Below, piece by piece: positions 35,534-48,800 of a DNA stretch of 64,000 bases. This stretch comes from Owenia fusiformis. Lineage: Eukaryota; Annelida; Polychaeta; Sabellida; Oweniidae. The notes beneath the pieces are model-generated. The model was not told where the DNA came from. It searched no databases and worked only from the letters and a program-made list of their open reading frames with translations. Where the stretch lies: assembly GCA_903813345.2 (NCBI GenBank), contig CAIIXF020000007.1, positions 21,749,564-21,813,563 of the forward strand, read 5' to 3'. The translations under genes and the position numbers were made by a program. Each line of letters starts with the position of its first letter. Positions within the stretch are counted from its first letter, which is position 1.

Positions 35534-38500
35534 ATGGCAGAAATGAACCACGCCTTCGGCGGAATGTTTGATGATTTCTTTGCTGTTAAAGGAAACCCTA
35601 CATTTATCAAGGACGACCTGGGGGTACCGATCCCCGTGCACAAGGTAGATGGATACATTTACCCACAGTTCATAACACCAGCAGTTCACGAAAATATGAA
35701 AAGTCTGGAAACAAGGCCCGATGATGTATGGTTCTTCTCATATCCCAGATCAGGTATGACATTTTAAATAATCCCTGTCATAAATCAGCAATAATTTAGT
35801 CTTAAAGCCAACAAAAAGATCCAAAAAGCAACCCCATTGCCCTGTCTTAGAACCCCTATTCTTACTCTTGAAAATGTCATCATGGGGATTGTATACAAAA
35901 TCATCGTTATAAGAAGTGTATCGAGTCTCAACAAGTAGAATCATGTTGGAGAGTATTGGGGAAATCTATTTTCAATACTAGTAAGAACTAAGGCATTTTG
36001 AAAATTGTTGTTAGCTCTGTCTTATTTTAGCAAATCCCATTGAATATTTTAAAGAATACCTTGTCATTTTGAACAGCACATGAAAGAAATAATTAAGAAA
36101 AAGTCGAATAGTATTGTTTCCTTTTGCGAAATCTTAACCCAAGCACATCATCAGCATGTTAAATCTGTCCAAGGTCAAACGTTAGTAGCCATTTCTTCTT
36201 GAGCAGACTCCTTTTAGTGCCAAGACACCAGCATATAAAATTTGAACCACATCCGTCAAGTAGTATTTGAGTTATCGAAGACTACATGGAGACCATTTTG
36301 AATTGAATGGTCGGGCCATCTTGAACATTACTTCATATCAGAGTTTCTCTAAATACCCTAAGGTGTCAGCATTTGTGAACCAAATCCGTATTTGATTATC
36401 AAAGACTATTTTGAAATTCCGCAGTTATCTTGAATTTTTTTACTTGAGCAAAATTCAATTGTCCTTAGACACCAGCCTGTAAAATCTGAACCAAATCAGT
36501 CCACTGGTATTTAAGTTATTAAAGATTACATTTTTATAAAATGGTAGCCATTTTGAAATTCAGCGGCCATCTTTCAAAAGCTTCTCGAGCAGAATTGAAA
36601 CCCATATTGAAAATTACTTCTCAATCAGAGGTCTTAAACCCATGAAGCAGAAGACTCTAACATTTGAATCAAATCCGTCAACCGGTATTTGACTTATCAC
36701 ACAAACTGAGGGACGGACGACTTCTTTATATCCCTACGAACTTCGTTCGATGAGATAATCATTACTGTATTGCTATTTCTATCATTGCGTTCACCTAGGT
36801 CAACATTGGACTTGGAATATTGTGTACAGGCTGACCCACGACCTACAAGAGGCTCCAAAGGGTATGGAGGAGTTCTGTGTGCCGGAGTTAGTGCCACTAG
36901 ATGTCATAAGTGCAATACCTTCTCCAAGAATCATGAGAACCCACCAGCTACCAAATACTATTCCAAAGACAGTATGGGAGTAAGCAAGGATGGGAACTTT
37001 TGAAAATAAACATGTCAATGTGTTTGATGTGCCCTTTTAAATATAAGAACATGTTTGAGACCTCTCATTTTACATGGGAATTACTAAGTCAAAAATGAAG
37101 AGATCGCCAACTTCATAAAGATTCAGTTACCCCCCCCCCCTGTCACACCAAACTAGTTCTTGCCCGTTCTTGCCAGTCCTACGAAAACGTCGTAAAACGG
37201 GTTCAATCTGGCTGAGGTCGGGAAATATGTCTAAAATAATGAGCTACTTCGTTCGTAAACAGTGTTCAATACGTCCATCTCATTCGCAGTTCGTTCAGGT
37301 CGCACCACGTCGGTGTGCAACGTCGTATAACGCGTCCCTTAGTCTAGAAGGTCATCATGACCTGATTACAGGACGGTATGGTCGCCATCGAATTTTAAAT
37401 CGATTCAAAATTCTAAAATCACCTTCCCGTCTGAGAACGTTCATGAAGTTCGTAAATAGACCTTAGAAAGTTGCAACTACGTTCATTCCGTTCGCACACA
37501 GTTTAAAACTAGTTTTGAAGAACGCAGTGGCAACTTGTTTGGTGTGATAGCTATATTTTTGCTAACTCGTTCATAAGCAGTCTTAAATACGTTCTTAATC
37601 AGTTTAAACCCGTTTGCAATTAGTTCTACCTCGTTCTCAATACTTCCTCAGAACGTCCCTAGTAGGATTGAAGTACGACGGTTCCGTTCTTAGTACGTCC
37701 AGCTCGTCGTAAGTACGTTGTCACTCGTTCTAATTGTAGAAGGTATCGACCACGAGAGCATTTTGAGCATGTTCTAAGTTCTAGAGGACCTACCCGTTCG
37801 AGTACGCTCGATGAAGTTTGTAAATAGACCCCAAACGGTTCTAAGTACGTCCAGTTCGTTCGTACACAGTTGAAGCCCGTTTTCAAGGACGTAGTGAAAA
37901 CTAGTTTGGTGTGATAGTTGGGTTAGCGAAAGTCATAACTTAAACGATATGGTAGTGATGACCCTATTGTTCCATTTCATTTTCGCAGAATTGAAATGCA
38001 ATTGTATTTTTTATTCTTATTGTAAGGGTTTAATAAACAATGTATATTCAATTTGGTTTTATATTTTAGTAAGAAGTGTAAAGCTATCAACATTGTTCGT
38101 CACCCAAAAGATGCGGCATATAGTTTATTCAAACTCCAATCGGCACTACTATACCATGGTTGCAATGGGACATGGGAGGGATATCTGCCCCTGTGGCTGA
38201 AAGGAGAAGGTAAAAGAGTATGCCTTTATTGGCCAATTCTGAACAGACCCAATGTCTTTATAATTCAGTAGTTTTTATGATAGGGCTATTGACATGTGTA
38301 CGTAAAACAATTGCTATCACCTGTACGTCAGGGAATAACCAAATACATGAAATAACATTATGTTGTAGTACCATGGAATGATTGGTTTAGACATGTGAAA
38401 GAATATAAAAAACTAGGAGAAAAAGTTGACATATTGTTCCTTACCTTTGAAGACATAAAGAAAGTGAGTGAAAAAATCTATAGTGATTTACTTAATCACA

Positions 38501-41489
38501 CACAATGTACTTCATTAAACAATGATTATTCGGGTAAAATGAAACAAACTTTGGATTCTCAATTTTAATTAATAAGTTTAGTCCAGGTGTCGAATTTGAA
38601 GAACTTTTGTTTTGCCCCAATATTCAAATTTGTCGCCATTTTTCAAATAATAGTTGACAATTTTTAATCACCAAATATTCCACTAGACAGTGCAAAATAC
38701 ATAAACTTTTCCACCCGTGCAAATATTAAAGACAAATAATAAACTTTCAGTAATAAGATTTCATATCTAATGTGCCACTTCAATGTTTTAGCATATCAGA
38801 AATATTTTGCAACCTAAGTGACCTCATCGTGACATCATTCAGGTGGCAAAAAATGTTTTCTATGTTAATCTTTTCTAAATATGCTAAAAAATAAACCAAT
38901 GTTCATTGTATAACAGGTTAAAAGGAAGAATATAAACATGTTAAGCATTTTCCGACGAATAAGACTAACCCCAACGGATGTATGTAAAAGTTCAGAAACG
39001 CATCCGAACGAACACCACCAACGATGCGTACAGCCACGTACATATACTAGTGGGAACGAATTTGACTCAGGTTTTTATTCGCCATTATACGCAAGTTGAC
39101 TTTTGGGGGTTTTCGCTCATACGTGAGGGGGCCTTAATGACACATATAAAAACGGTCACCAGTTTGTATTTTGGGGAAAATTATTAGAAGACAATGTATC
39201 ATGCTTCAGAGTATTGACATATAACTATGAAATGTCCATAGAAACAGTTCTACTACTTTGGGACAAAAACAAAATACTGATACAAAAATGGCCGCCATCT
39301 TTCTAAAGGGTCTCCTCCTTGAACAAGTTGTAGCGATCACGAGTTATCACATATATATAAAATAAGAACATCGCTCTCTTACCTTTAAAGATGTCCTATG
39401 TAGGTTGAAGTTCAATTCTGAATGTATAATGCACAGGTCTAATTTTGCTTTCTGCATTACAATCATTACATTTTAAGGATACACTTGGTACAATAAAGAA
39501 GATAGCTGAGTATTTGGGAGTAAGTTGGAGTGAAGATGATTACAAGAGAATCGTGGATGAAACACACATTGATGCGATGCTAACTCGCAATAAAGAATGG
39601 AATGCCTATTCAAAAGACGGACAGGATGCGATGTTTAGAAAAGGTTTGGTATTACGCGCTCTTCTGCCCAGTCTTGCTTCTTGACCCTGGACGCCCCCCT
39701 TTTTAACAACAAGGGTGTCAGGCCCGTAGCCAGAATTTTCCAAGGGGGGTTCACTTTTCCGAAATATTCTAGGGGGGGGGTCACTTTGTCGGCCAAAAGT
39801 CACTCAAAAAATAGTCAGAATGGTGAAAAACTGCATGATTTTGAAAGAAATTTTGGCCAGTGCCACCCCCCCCCCCCTGGCTACGGGCCTGCGTGTTGTG
39901 TTGGTGAAGTAGACGGGGGGAAGGTCCACAGTCTTGAGGCAAGACTATCTTTTACCTTATTAATGGTATATTTATGTTAATAAATTGATCTTAATATAAG
40001 GAGGGAAACAAGTATACTTAACTCATTTGCCATATTGAATTATACAGGGTGGTCCAAAAAAAGTGAACCCCTGCAACGGGCCATATTTCCCTTATTACTT
40101 GCAGGAATCATTTTATATTTTCACATGTTGTAGAGGACGGTCTAAAATTTATGTTGGCACCATACATTTTCAATAACCGCGATTCTTCAACCCTTCAACA
40201 CCCTTCCCTGACATTTTTTAAGCTGCAGTCTTTAAGAACTAATATTTTCTCACTTTGTTCAATCTTGAATCCTGCACATTATGGCTTAAATCTAGCTACA
40301 TGCCTTTGTTAGTTACAAAGTTCTTGTGATCCAAAGAAATGTTCTAAGCTTCGATAGGCGATAACATTTCCCAGTGAAATCGCGAACATACCCCTATATG
40401 ATCTTGAAATGTCAATATCTTCATAAATCATGGATGGACCGATTCTAATTAAATATGGCTCAAAACATTGAATATTAGATTTTCTTTTAAGTTTTTAAAG
40501 ATAATTGATGAAGGGCTTCTCAGATTCCTTGTCACAGGGGGCAACTTCCTTCCACAATTAAGAGGCCCTCCTCTAACTGTTGATGTAGGTATAAAATACC
40601 TTTGAACTGTTGAACGTTTAAAACTGCTTCAAAATGATCAATGAAAGTGTGAAATGTGTTTTCTGCGTAAATAGTTTCCCTTTTGTCATATGGTAGGGGT
40701 TTTAAACTTGTATCTCTAACTGAAAGCTGTTTAAGATCATCCAATGTGTTTCAACAATTCCCATGAATCACATTGGTAAAATTTTGCACAATATCTAATT
40801 TTCAGGCATGTTTGCTAAACTCTTGTAATTTCTTAAAAATTTAAGACTGAGATTAAATTATGGCATCAACCAAAATTTTAGACCTTTCTCTACAACATGT
40901 GATAATTTGAGTCTATTCATGCAAGTATTAAGAAAAATATAGCCTGTTGCAGGGGTTCACTTTTTTGGACCACCCTGTATACATCCAACAGACGTGAAAT
41001 GACAGAATATGAACTTTTCATACGTCGCAGTCACTGCGATACATTGATGAATGACCACTCAGGAAAGATCATGAAACAGAATATTTTTCTTTAGGCCTAC
41101 TTTTTTATATTTTACAACAATTCATTTTTTGCTCCATCATTTAGGGTATGCAACTGTGTACCCTCGCGTATGCCTGGTTACGCACCTGCCTTTAGACAGA
41201 ATGTAGGCAATAAAATATGATACATCCTTTAATTCTGCGACACGATCACGATATAAAGAATTTTAAAAATATTCATGTACATTCAGATTGTAGTACATTA
41301 ACATTGAATATAAAAGTCATGCACAAAATGTGGCCAGTGATAGATTATTCTAGACAATTTTACCATTTTGTAATTTCAGGGAAATTTGGTACATGGAAAG
41401 AACACTTCACTGTGGCACAGAATGAGCTGTTCAATAAAGTTTACAAGGAACGGATGGAAGGAATGCCATTCGTTTATGATGACTGTTAA
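35534..41489 (+). CDS. Cytosolic sulfotransferase, SULT family (6 exons, 299 aa)
   Basis: Exons 35534-35753, 36799-36971, 38074-38209, 38369-38463, 39478-39643, 41380-41489; 900 bases, in frame, near the usual SULT length of about 295. These soluble enzymes transfer sulfate from PAPS to small hydroxyl or amine acceptors. Visible landmarks: 5'-phosphosulfate loop FSYPRSGQHWTW (residues about 68-79; usual YPKSGTTW), catalytic His in MRTHQLP, 3'-phosphate motif IVRHPKDAAYSLFK with Arg and Ser kept, FLTFEDIKK, and the C-terminal RKGKFGTWK loop followed by FTVAQNELF. The PAPS loop has Arg for Lys and Gln-His for Thr-Thr. The exon 3 acceptor was set by frame (aag at 38074, after tagtaag). The start Met at 35534 gives MAEMNHAF; no in-frame ATG lies closer. 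Acceptor specificity cannot be told from sequence. Confidence 0.92.
36165..36770. repeat. Degenerate dispersed/tandem repeat in sulfotransferase intron 1
   Basis: About four diverged units of 115-150 bases, each with words like tgaaccaaatccgtcaaccg, ggtatttgagttatcaaaga and ggccattttgaaattc, ending gggacggacgacttc. Non-coding. Confidence 0.65.
37141..37917. mobile_element. 0.78-kb TIR element, ends ACACCAAACTAG
   Basis: Sulfotransferase intron 2. It begins tgtcacaccaaactagttct and ends aaaactagtttggtgtgata, a terminal inverted repeat of about 18 bases. The interior is rich in cgttcgta-type words. A second right-end-like sequence (acttgtttggtgtgatag) ends at about 37550, so the unit may be two elements fused or an internal end duplication. 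A C-homopolymer (37130-37140) abuts the left end. The ORF of 98 codons inside is not convincing. Confidence 0.75.
38590..38935. repeat. Diverged fragment of the 25.0-kb element family
   Basis: Sulfotransferase intron 4. Segments such as atgtgccacttcaatgtttt and the run ending gttaaaaggaagaata match, in reverse, the part of the 25012-25850 element around 25380-25600. Ends not identified. Confidence 0.55.
39719..39892. mobile_element. Small TIR element, ends CAGGCCCGTAGCCAG
   Basis: Starts caggcccgtagccagaattt and ends ctggctacgggcctg, a 15-base terminal inverted repeat, 174 bases long. It lies 75 bases after sulfotransferase exon 5. G-run and C-run tracts flank the interior. It is the kind of short non-autonomous element seen in many animal genomes. 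Confidence 0.85.
40043..40979. mobile_element. 0.94-kb foldback element with TACAGGG ends
   Basis: Sulfotransferase intron 5. It begins tacagggtggtccaaaaaaa and ends ttttttggaccaccctgta. The arms (cccctgcaac against gttgcagggg, and onward) stay complementary over most of the element. TA borders; no transposase. Confidence 0.87.
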
Positions 41490-41757
41490 ACTATTGATGG
41501 ACTTTGTTCAACATAGACCCTTAGAGGGGCAACGAGGCCTGTAGAGAGAAAATTCAAAACTTTTACTTTCCTGAGCTATCAGGACATACCTAGTTCAAAG
41601 CTTCTATAAATATATTTTGGCCCTGGTCGATAGTTGAATCTAATTGAATCTAATCTGCACTAATTGTTGCACCTTTAAATTGCAATATTACTAGAAACTA
41701 TGAAAAACATTTGTTTTTGCACATGCTTTTGAAAGTATGAGAACTTGAGTATTTCTG

Positions 41758-41763
41758 AATAAA
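41758..41763 (+). other. Poly(A) signal AATAAA for the sulfotransferase gene
   Basis: AATAAA about 270 bases past the stop codon at 41489. Confidence 0.6.
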
Positions 41764-42447
41764 AACATCTCTTAGATATTGTGTGAATAGATACGTCAAT
41801 TTGACAATAATATCCATATTAAGAAAAGTGAATGAATTGAATACATTAAATTAAGTTAAATGTACCAATGACACTAGATCTGGTTCTGTTAATAACATGG
41901 ACATTTTTTACTTCCCTTCAAAAAGGTTATAAGATAAGCCTTCAATTTCCTCTCAATTTAGTCCCAGTTAACAATAGGCTCTGCTTGGCAGACAAAGGCA
42001 GCTTGAAGGAAGCACAATCTAAACGTTGAATTAGCAAGCATTTCAAATGGCTTTCTGTACAAAGTTAATAGTTTGGGGGGGTTAAGGTCAAATGTCACAT
42101 AATGGTTACATTTTCCTAATATAATCATTACACAATATTTTCCAAATTTTCTCTATATTTCATTCCTTTTTATTTCATAAATATATGAAAGTACAAATCA
42201 TTATTATAAATACAATTATTGTTTCTACAATGAGAAAATTTTAGATTTTCAAATTAACAACAGCATCGTTCATCAATTTGGAGAATGACCTTAATCAGAA
42301 TTTACAATAAAATGAATGGCATCCTTTACCACTAGAAGAATGCCTGGGCTTGGGGAAACAAAAATACCCCCAGGTCTGTCGAAAACATGAAATAGTAACC
42401 AATTCAAATCTTTGAGATAACTAGTAACTAGCCACCATGTTCCAAAC

Positions 42448-42715
42448 CATCCTCCGATCACAGGGCTTCGAAATCAAGAATATTTTATTTCTTTTTACCC
42501 CCTGCGATAAGCAATAAGCATTTCCTCGATTAAGAACTCGCAATCTGATTGGCTGTCGCAACACTGCAACAGAAATCATTTATAAGTCATTGCGCATAAT
42601 TAGATCATGTGATTCAGTTTAATCAGGCGCTTCCAAATTGGTTATAGCAGGGGTAAGAATGAGGTACGGATTCTGAACACTTGCTTTTGGAGTATGGTTC
42701 CAAACAGTTTGATTT
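42448..42715. repeat. Dispersed repeat, diverged copy 2
   Basis: Shares ccatcctccgatcacagggc and gaggtacggattctgaa with the segment at 19197-19335, with a longer middle here. Confidence 0.4.
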
Positions 42716-44083
42716 TATGAATAACACAGGTTTGGTCAACTGTCATTTTCTTTGCTGTTTTAATTAAATAGCAGCTACCTATTTTCTAAACTACATATAC
42801 AGTATGTACAAAGTGTATGTGTGTATATATGTACATATATGACATTCAATTTATACAAGCTTCATAAGATACCATGTTTCCAATTCTCCAATGATGGAAA
42901 ATATCATGAAATAACTAAAGATGTTTTTAAACATTTGTTAATTCAGGACTAGTAAACCAAAAATTCATAGATATAGCACCCATTCTACTTCAACTCTTTC
43001 GATTCAAGAAAAATTCCTGAATTTTAATTTGATTCCCTGTGACCCTGCCTAATTTTACTGCTATTGTAGTTTGCAATTAATTTAAATACAATACAGTTTA
43101 TGAATATTACAATTTTCTCATATTGTAATTTAACTTGTCAAAAAAATAATATTGGATTACATTTTTCAAAACCATATTCATGAAGTACAAAATAGCAGCA
43201 AAATCAACTGGTTTTACAGTGTTACAATTTCTAGGACAACACATTTGTGGAAATAAAATCTAAAATTATGCTACAACTACAACATATATTTGGCACACCA
43301 TGTGTGAAACAAAATAACTGATAAATAAAACAGACATATTCACTCTGAGGCAATGCCACAAACAATGCTAAAATTGAAACAATGCTGTATGTAATTGAAC
43401 ATTGTCCAATGACCAACTTAGCCATAATTTCTTGAAGCTGTGCTCCTGAGTGTTTCGGAGATATTGAACTTGCTGGTGGTCACTTGACCGGACTATGATC
43501 ACTACAAATGTTCATGTGGAACAAAACCAATTATTTCTAACACCAGGTGATTTGGGTATGTATGGTTGTTCTACTCACCATAGTGTGTTATGTAAAAAAG
43601 CTACTATATTGTTAAACTTTTTGGGACCACCTCACAAATCCAAAATTATATGCTTAATAAGATACAAAAGAAAATATTTACTTTTGTCAAGAATTTGTGT
43701 TTGTTTTCTTCAGTAAAGTATTTTTCACTAAGAGTTGAAAAGGAAATGTTTGTAACACATTTTCACACATTTTATCACACATGGATGTCATGCTGTCAAA
43801 TCTGAACACTTTTATTGGCCTTAATGGTGTTTACCTAGCTATTGACATTGAATTTATGAAGTGGTCCCTTCGTTAGTTGCCAGTTACAGTGATTTGTATT
43901 AATGTAATGATATATAATGCAAAGATATATGTTTACATAATAATGACTTACAAAAATGCATATGTTTGATACATGTACCTGAAAACATCAGTATCAGTCA
44001 TAAACAATGAAGTATTTACAATATGATGATATGAGTTGACATGACAGTGGCTACAAACTTTAAAATGTGACTATTATTTAACC

Positions 44084-44185
44084 TGTAGTCCAGTACAATA
44101 AAATCATGTAACATGTACAGTCCAGTACAAAAATCATGTAACATGTACAGTCCAGTACAATAAAATCATGTAACACCTACAGCCC
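44084..44185. repeat. Short tandem repeat, three units
   Basis: Units of about 36-38 bases containing gtccagtacaataaaatcat and gtaacatgtaca repeat three times, the last one diverged. Confidence 0.8.
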
Positions 44186-45820
44186 ATTACAAAACCCCTA
44201 AAAACCATGACAAATTCAGCATATACTTGGATTCAACTGAACAATTCTTTTTTCTACTTTTACCTCAATCAAATTTTACAATATCAATTAAACAAAATAA
44301 ATTTTTATATGATTTCAATGATTACAAGAATCACACTGCAAAGGCACAAAATTATTGCTCGAGAACCTTCTCCAACAATGGTTCAATATTTCATTTTAAC
44401 AATCTCACTGCAAGGTTTCTGATTTTTGTCCATAACTGTCGGGAGTCATTCTAGACCATTTTATTAAATATCTTTGGCCAAAATGTGGCAATATTGGCAA
44501 TATACTGACCTTCACCTGAACCTTTAGTTTAGTTAATATAGTATGAAGTGTGTCTGATGATTTGTATTCATAAACTTGTGATGAAAAGCATGAAATCCAG
44601 AATTGAAAAAACTCTTCAGTTCTATATCATGATTGTATATTGAGAACTACATGTAGCCTACATACTGTATATTTAGTGCTTTTGAAACAATGCCATCATT
44701 GCACATATACTGTGATTTGTGTAAATATAAAGCACCATATTTGACTTCTTATCACATTTAAGATTCATGGGTCTCCTCATACAAAACATTTCTGTTCCTG
44801 TACGATACAATGGCAATTTAAACATAGTTAATTCCAATTTGGTACTTTATTTCAGCACTTAATGAATGCTGTAGGTTTTGATAAAACACTTAAGTAGAAA
44901 AAATCCCATGATCTTATTCAGTACTAAATCTCTTTGTATATTACAAGTGCAAAATGGAACCAAATATTATAAGTGCAAAATGGTACCAAAGTGCAAAATG
45001 GTACCAAATATCAGTTCCGAAACATTGTCAATTTCACTAACTGGATTAGTGTTAGTCTCATTTCCTTCTCATCACTCTATGCCAAATAATATTTCATAAA
45101 ACCTCTTCCTCAAATATTAATGACTCTCTTCATTAGATTAGGAACCAGAAGTTCCCATTGTATAGAATATTAAAGCCTTCAATCCTCACCTAGGTAAGAG
45201 ATAGCATTTGAATGGCAAGACATTTCTTGCCATTTTACACAGATTACATTAGGACTGTGTATTCGCATCAACGTCATCTGCGTGTCCTACAATGTCTGAT
45301 AAATATATCCTAGTATGTATAAAGTATCCATAGACTGAATTCGTGATGGACTTAACTAAAATATCACCATACATTTTCCATTTGGTGATCTCAAATTGAC
45401 TAATTCAAATCAGATTTACCTAAAATGAGAAACTCTTGTGTAAAATCATCTGTTTGTATGTTAAAACAAAGTGGTACAGAAAGATAATATCACAAATCAC
45501 TAATATTGATATTGATAATTCACCATTGATAAAACAAAATAAAAAATGAAGAACTTCACAATTCAGCATACAAAACCCTTTGTAAAGTCTCTCAGCTCAA
45601 ACATTACACAACTTTGTAATAATTTTTCCAATAGATAAGGAAAATAAGAACTTTCGATTGACAGTTTAAGAACTTTCAGGTGACATGTGGTATTTGAGAG
45701 TATTAGGTGAAAACACTATCTGAGTCCATAACATATGAACATACAAGCTTAAGGACATGTAAACTTATGAACATATGAGCTTCAATGTGAGGCGGATATT
45801 GGTCCCTTCTGGTTGTACTT

Positions 45821-48800
45821 CTAAGACTGTCCTCCATAGGTTGGGTTCTTGAACGTTGAAGTGGCTTGCTTGTAAATGGGATTTTCACCCTGAAAAATGG
45901 TTAAATATAACAAAATTCAATCAACTAGCTTAAAAAGATAACACAATCCATTCTATTAAGCATAATAAGAGAAACATATTAAGAAGAGAATCATTTAAAT
46001 TGTAACTAAACTGGTACATTTCATAAATAATAATTTCGAACTTACAGCATCCCATTTAGCATTCTGTTTTTCCTTTTCAAACTTGGCAAACTCTCGTCTG
46101 TCATTGATTGTTGTAAATAATTTCCATATAAGGAGAAGCGCAAGGCCTACTGCAACAATTCCACCAATTACAGCTAAGACTATAATTAATATATCAACTT
46201 CTTCGGGGCATTCTGGAAATAAACAAACATCAGATAAGTGGTCAGTATACATTTAAGTTTTTAGAGGTATATTAGAAGTATATTTACAGCCATAATAATT
46301 GTAAGCTTTGTAAATAAAGAAATGAATCTTGCTTAAAATGATGGTCTCTTTTCAACCATCACATTACATTCGAATCTTATATTTATACATGTAGATTAAT
46401 ATAAGATTAGATAGATCTAATCTAATCTAATCTTAGATTAGAGCATGTAACATTAATCATTACATAGTTTTTAGTGAACATTGAATTATGAACCCTCTTT
46501 TTCATTCTGATGTTTGACAGTATCATTCAGACTCTTGTTTTAACAGTAGGACACACATGGCTAGTTCAGGTTTCAGTCACTTCCTAACATGTTCAGTACT
46601 AGATTCTTCATATAATTCTTTCGTTGAGTAGATGGGTGATAATAGGCAATTGAAATTTCCACAAGTCTGAAATAGTTATGTGTAAAATTTAGCTAACCTT
46701 CTGCTCTACAGTACTTACTTTTAGTGTTCTGAGCAATGACATTTGGTCCATCATATTCATATGAGAAATAGAATATACAATCATCGTCATCCTTGAATTG
46801 ACAGGTGCGGTGATCAGCATCATCTACAATATAACAAAATTATAATGATCATAATGCACCAAGTGCTTGCTAATATTTATATTTATTCATTTAATTTGAT
46901 CAACATAGAGCATAATCAGAGCAAGTCACTACCCAGTTACTTTTTACATTATATCAATCACTTGACTCAATACTGGGCCATACTGGAAAAACATGGTTTA
47001 CACAGCTAAATTATCAAAGCGCCATTTTTTCAGTGAATCTTTGCAATGTTTATGGGTGCCTTCTATAAAGAATATAATTCCTGGATCATAAGTATAATGT
47101 ATTATTTACTGAGCTATGTGCATGAATTGAAATAGAAAAGACTACTAACCTGGGGCAGTTTCTTCGCCTCTTACATGTGTGCAGTTAGCATCGCACTCAT
47201 CCTGTGTCTTGTCTCCAGTGCCAAACAACTTGCACTGGACACATGCCTTATTCACTTCACATTTACCTGGGCATGTCTGAAATAAATTGTGTAAAAAATA
47301 TATATTGTAGATATCAATTGTGCAGTACACTGAGTAGTCTATGTTCCACTTCATGAGGGACAAAGATGATAAGTTATAAAGCTGTGTTTTTCTCATGTGT
47401 ATTCAACTTTATTCATCACTTTTTGTGCATAGATTAAGTAATTAAAAATCACCTTAAATCCCACTTAACAGACAAAAACTTTTTTTCAGTTCACTTTAAG
47501 AAACAAACAGAATCCATACAATGTAACCTACTTTAAATAATGGTCATATATGATAGGAATAACAATGTAAAATAAAACCATGGTCTTACTGGACAATCCT
47601 CACAGGTGACACCTCGATAGTTTTCCTTATTACATGTGCACCTGCCACATTCACACGTGCCTTTACCATTACAAATTTCCTGCAAGAACATCCATAAGAT
47701 TATTTTAAGAAACTTTAAAATACCAAGTACTATTTGGAAGGCAGTATCACATCGTTATCTATCATCCTGTTGAAGCTGGAAATATCAGAGACAAGCCGTT
47801 AACCTGTCATTTGATACAGATGAACACCAACCGCCAAACACTGACCACCAACCACTGATCTGACTGCTTGTGGTGGTGACATAAAAACGCTGTAATTTAT
47901 GAAATCATAGATGGCAGATACAAACTAAAGAAGATTCATTTTAATAATTTTTTTATTCTTATTCATAAAGTGAAAGAATTGCTTCAAATTAATATGTGTT
48001 TTTAATATTTACAATATATTTGACATACCCCATTTGAAGCTCTACACGTTTCATCACTAACTGCACATCCACAGTCTGAACCTTTGAAGCCATCATTGCA
48101 CATACATGTTCCACATTCACATCTGCCTTTCTCTTCCCCTGGAACAACATGTGTGAAAGATTAACATACTGCCCAAATATAACAGGAGACTTAGGAGAAT
48201 ATCGGAAAAACATAACTACAGCCTGTATAAAAACAACAAAAAATAATGATAAAGTTACTCAAATGGTGGTGAATGCAGAAGGTGTTGACAACTTCAAGTT
48301 ATTACTAATGAACATTGGAATTTAGCTCCATAGATGTTAATCATTATAATCATTCAAATGTAGAAACCAAATAAATATAGATGTCATTGTTTTATTGTTC
48401 CATTACTAATTGAATAGTTTACTATTTTTATTATATTTTTCTCTAGCCTATATTCTGAAATTTTCATATTCATACATGGCCAAACAGGTGCTAAAAGGAA
48501 GTTGATTATCCAGAGTAGAAATTCATAGCAACATAAATAATGAAAAATGAATAATTTCAGAAAAGTAAATCAAAAACATAAATAACATAAAAATAGAATA
48601 TATGTATATACAGTACTTGCCTCCACATAATTTTCCCTCGATGTCATAATCACATGAATAGTTATCACAATCACAGAAGTTGCCACTGTATTTCTCATTT
48701 GGCTTCAGTTTAGATCTTGGATTACAGTCACACTGGCCACAGATACATTGTCCTTTCCCCTCACACACTGAACTTGTGTTGGTTCTAGTAAACACACACG

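Larger units (their letters stand above)
41764..45820. other. Intergenic plus integrin 3' UTR
   Basis: Between convergent genes. The part next to 45821 must be integrin 3' UTR. Several minus-strand AATAAA candidates exist (for example near 44846, 44458 and 43811), so the end of the transcript could not be fixed. It contains a dispersed repeat (42448-42715) and a short tandem repeat (44084-44185). No other gene is supported. Confidence 0.5.

Noticed and set aside
37170-37466. 98-codon basic ORF
   Set aside because: It lies within a TIR element built of cgttcgta words; Arg/Ser-rich composition follows from the repeat, and there is no transposase motif.
40532-40744. 70-codon ORF in sulfotransferase intron 5
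   Set aside because: Inside the foldback element; no homology seen.
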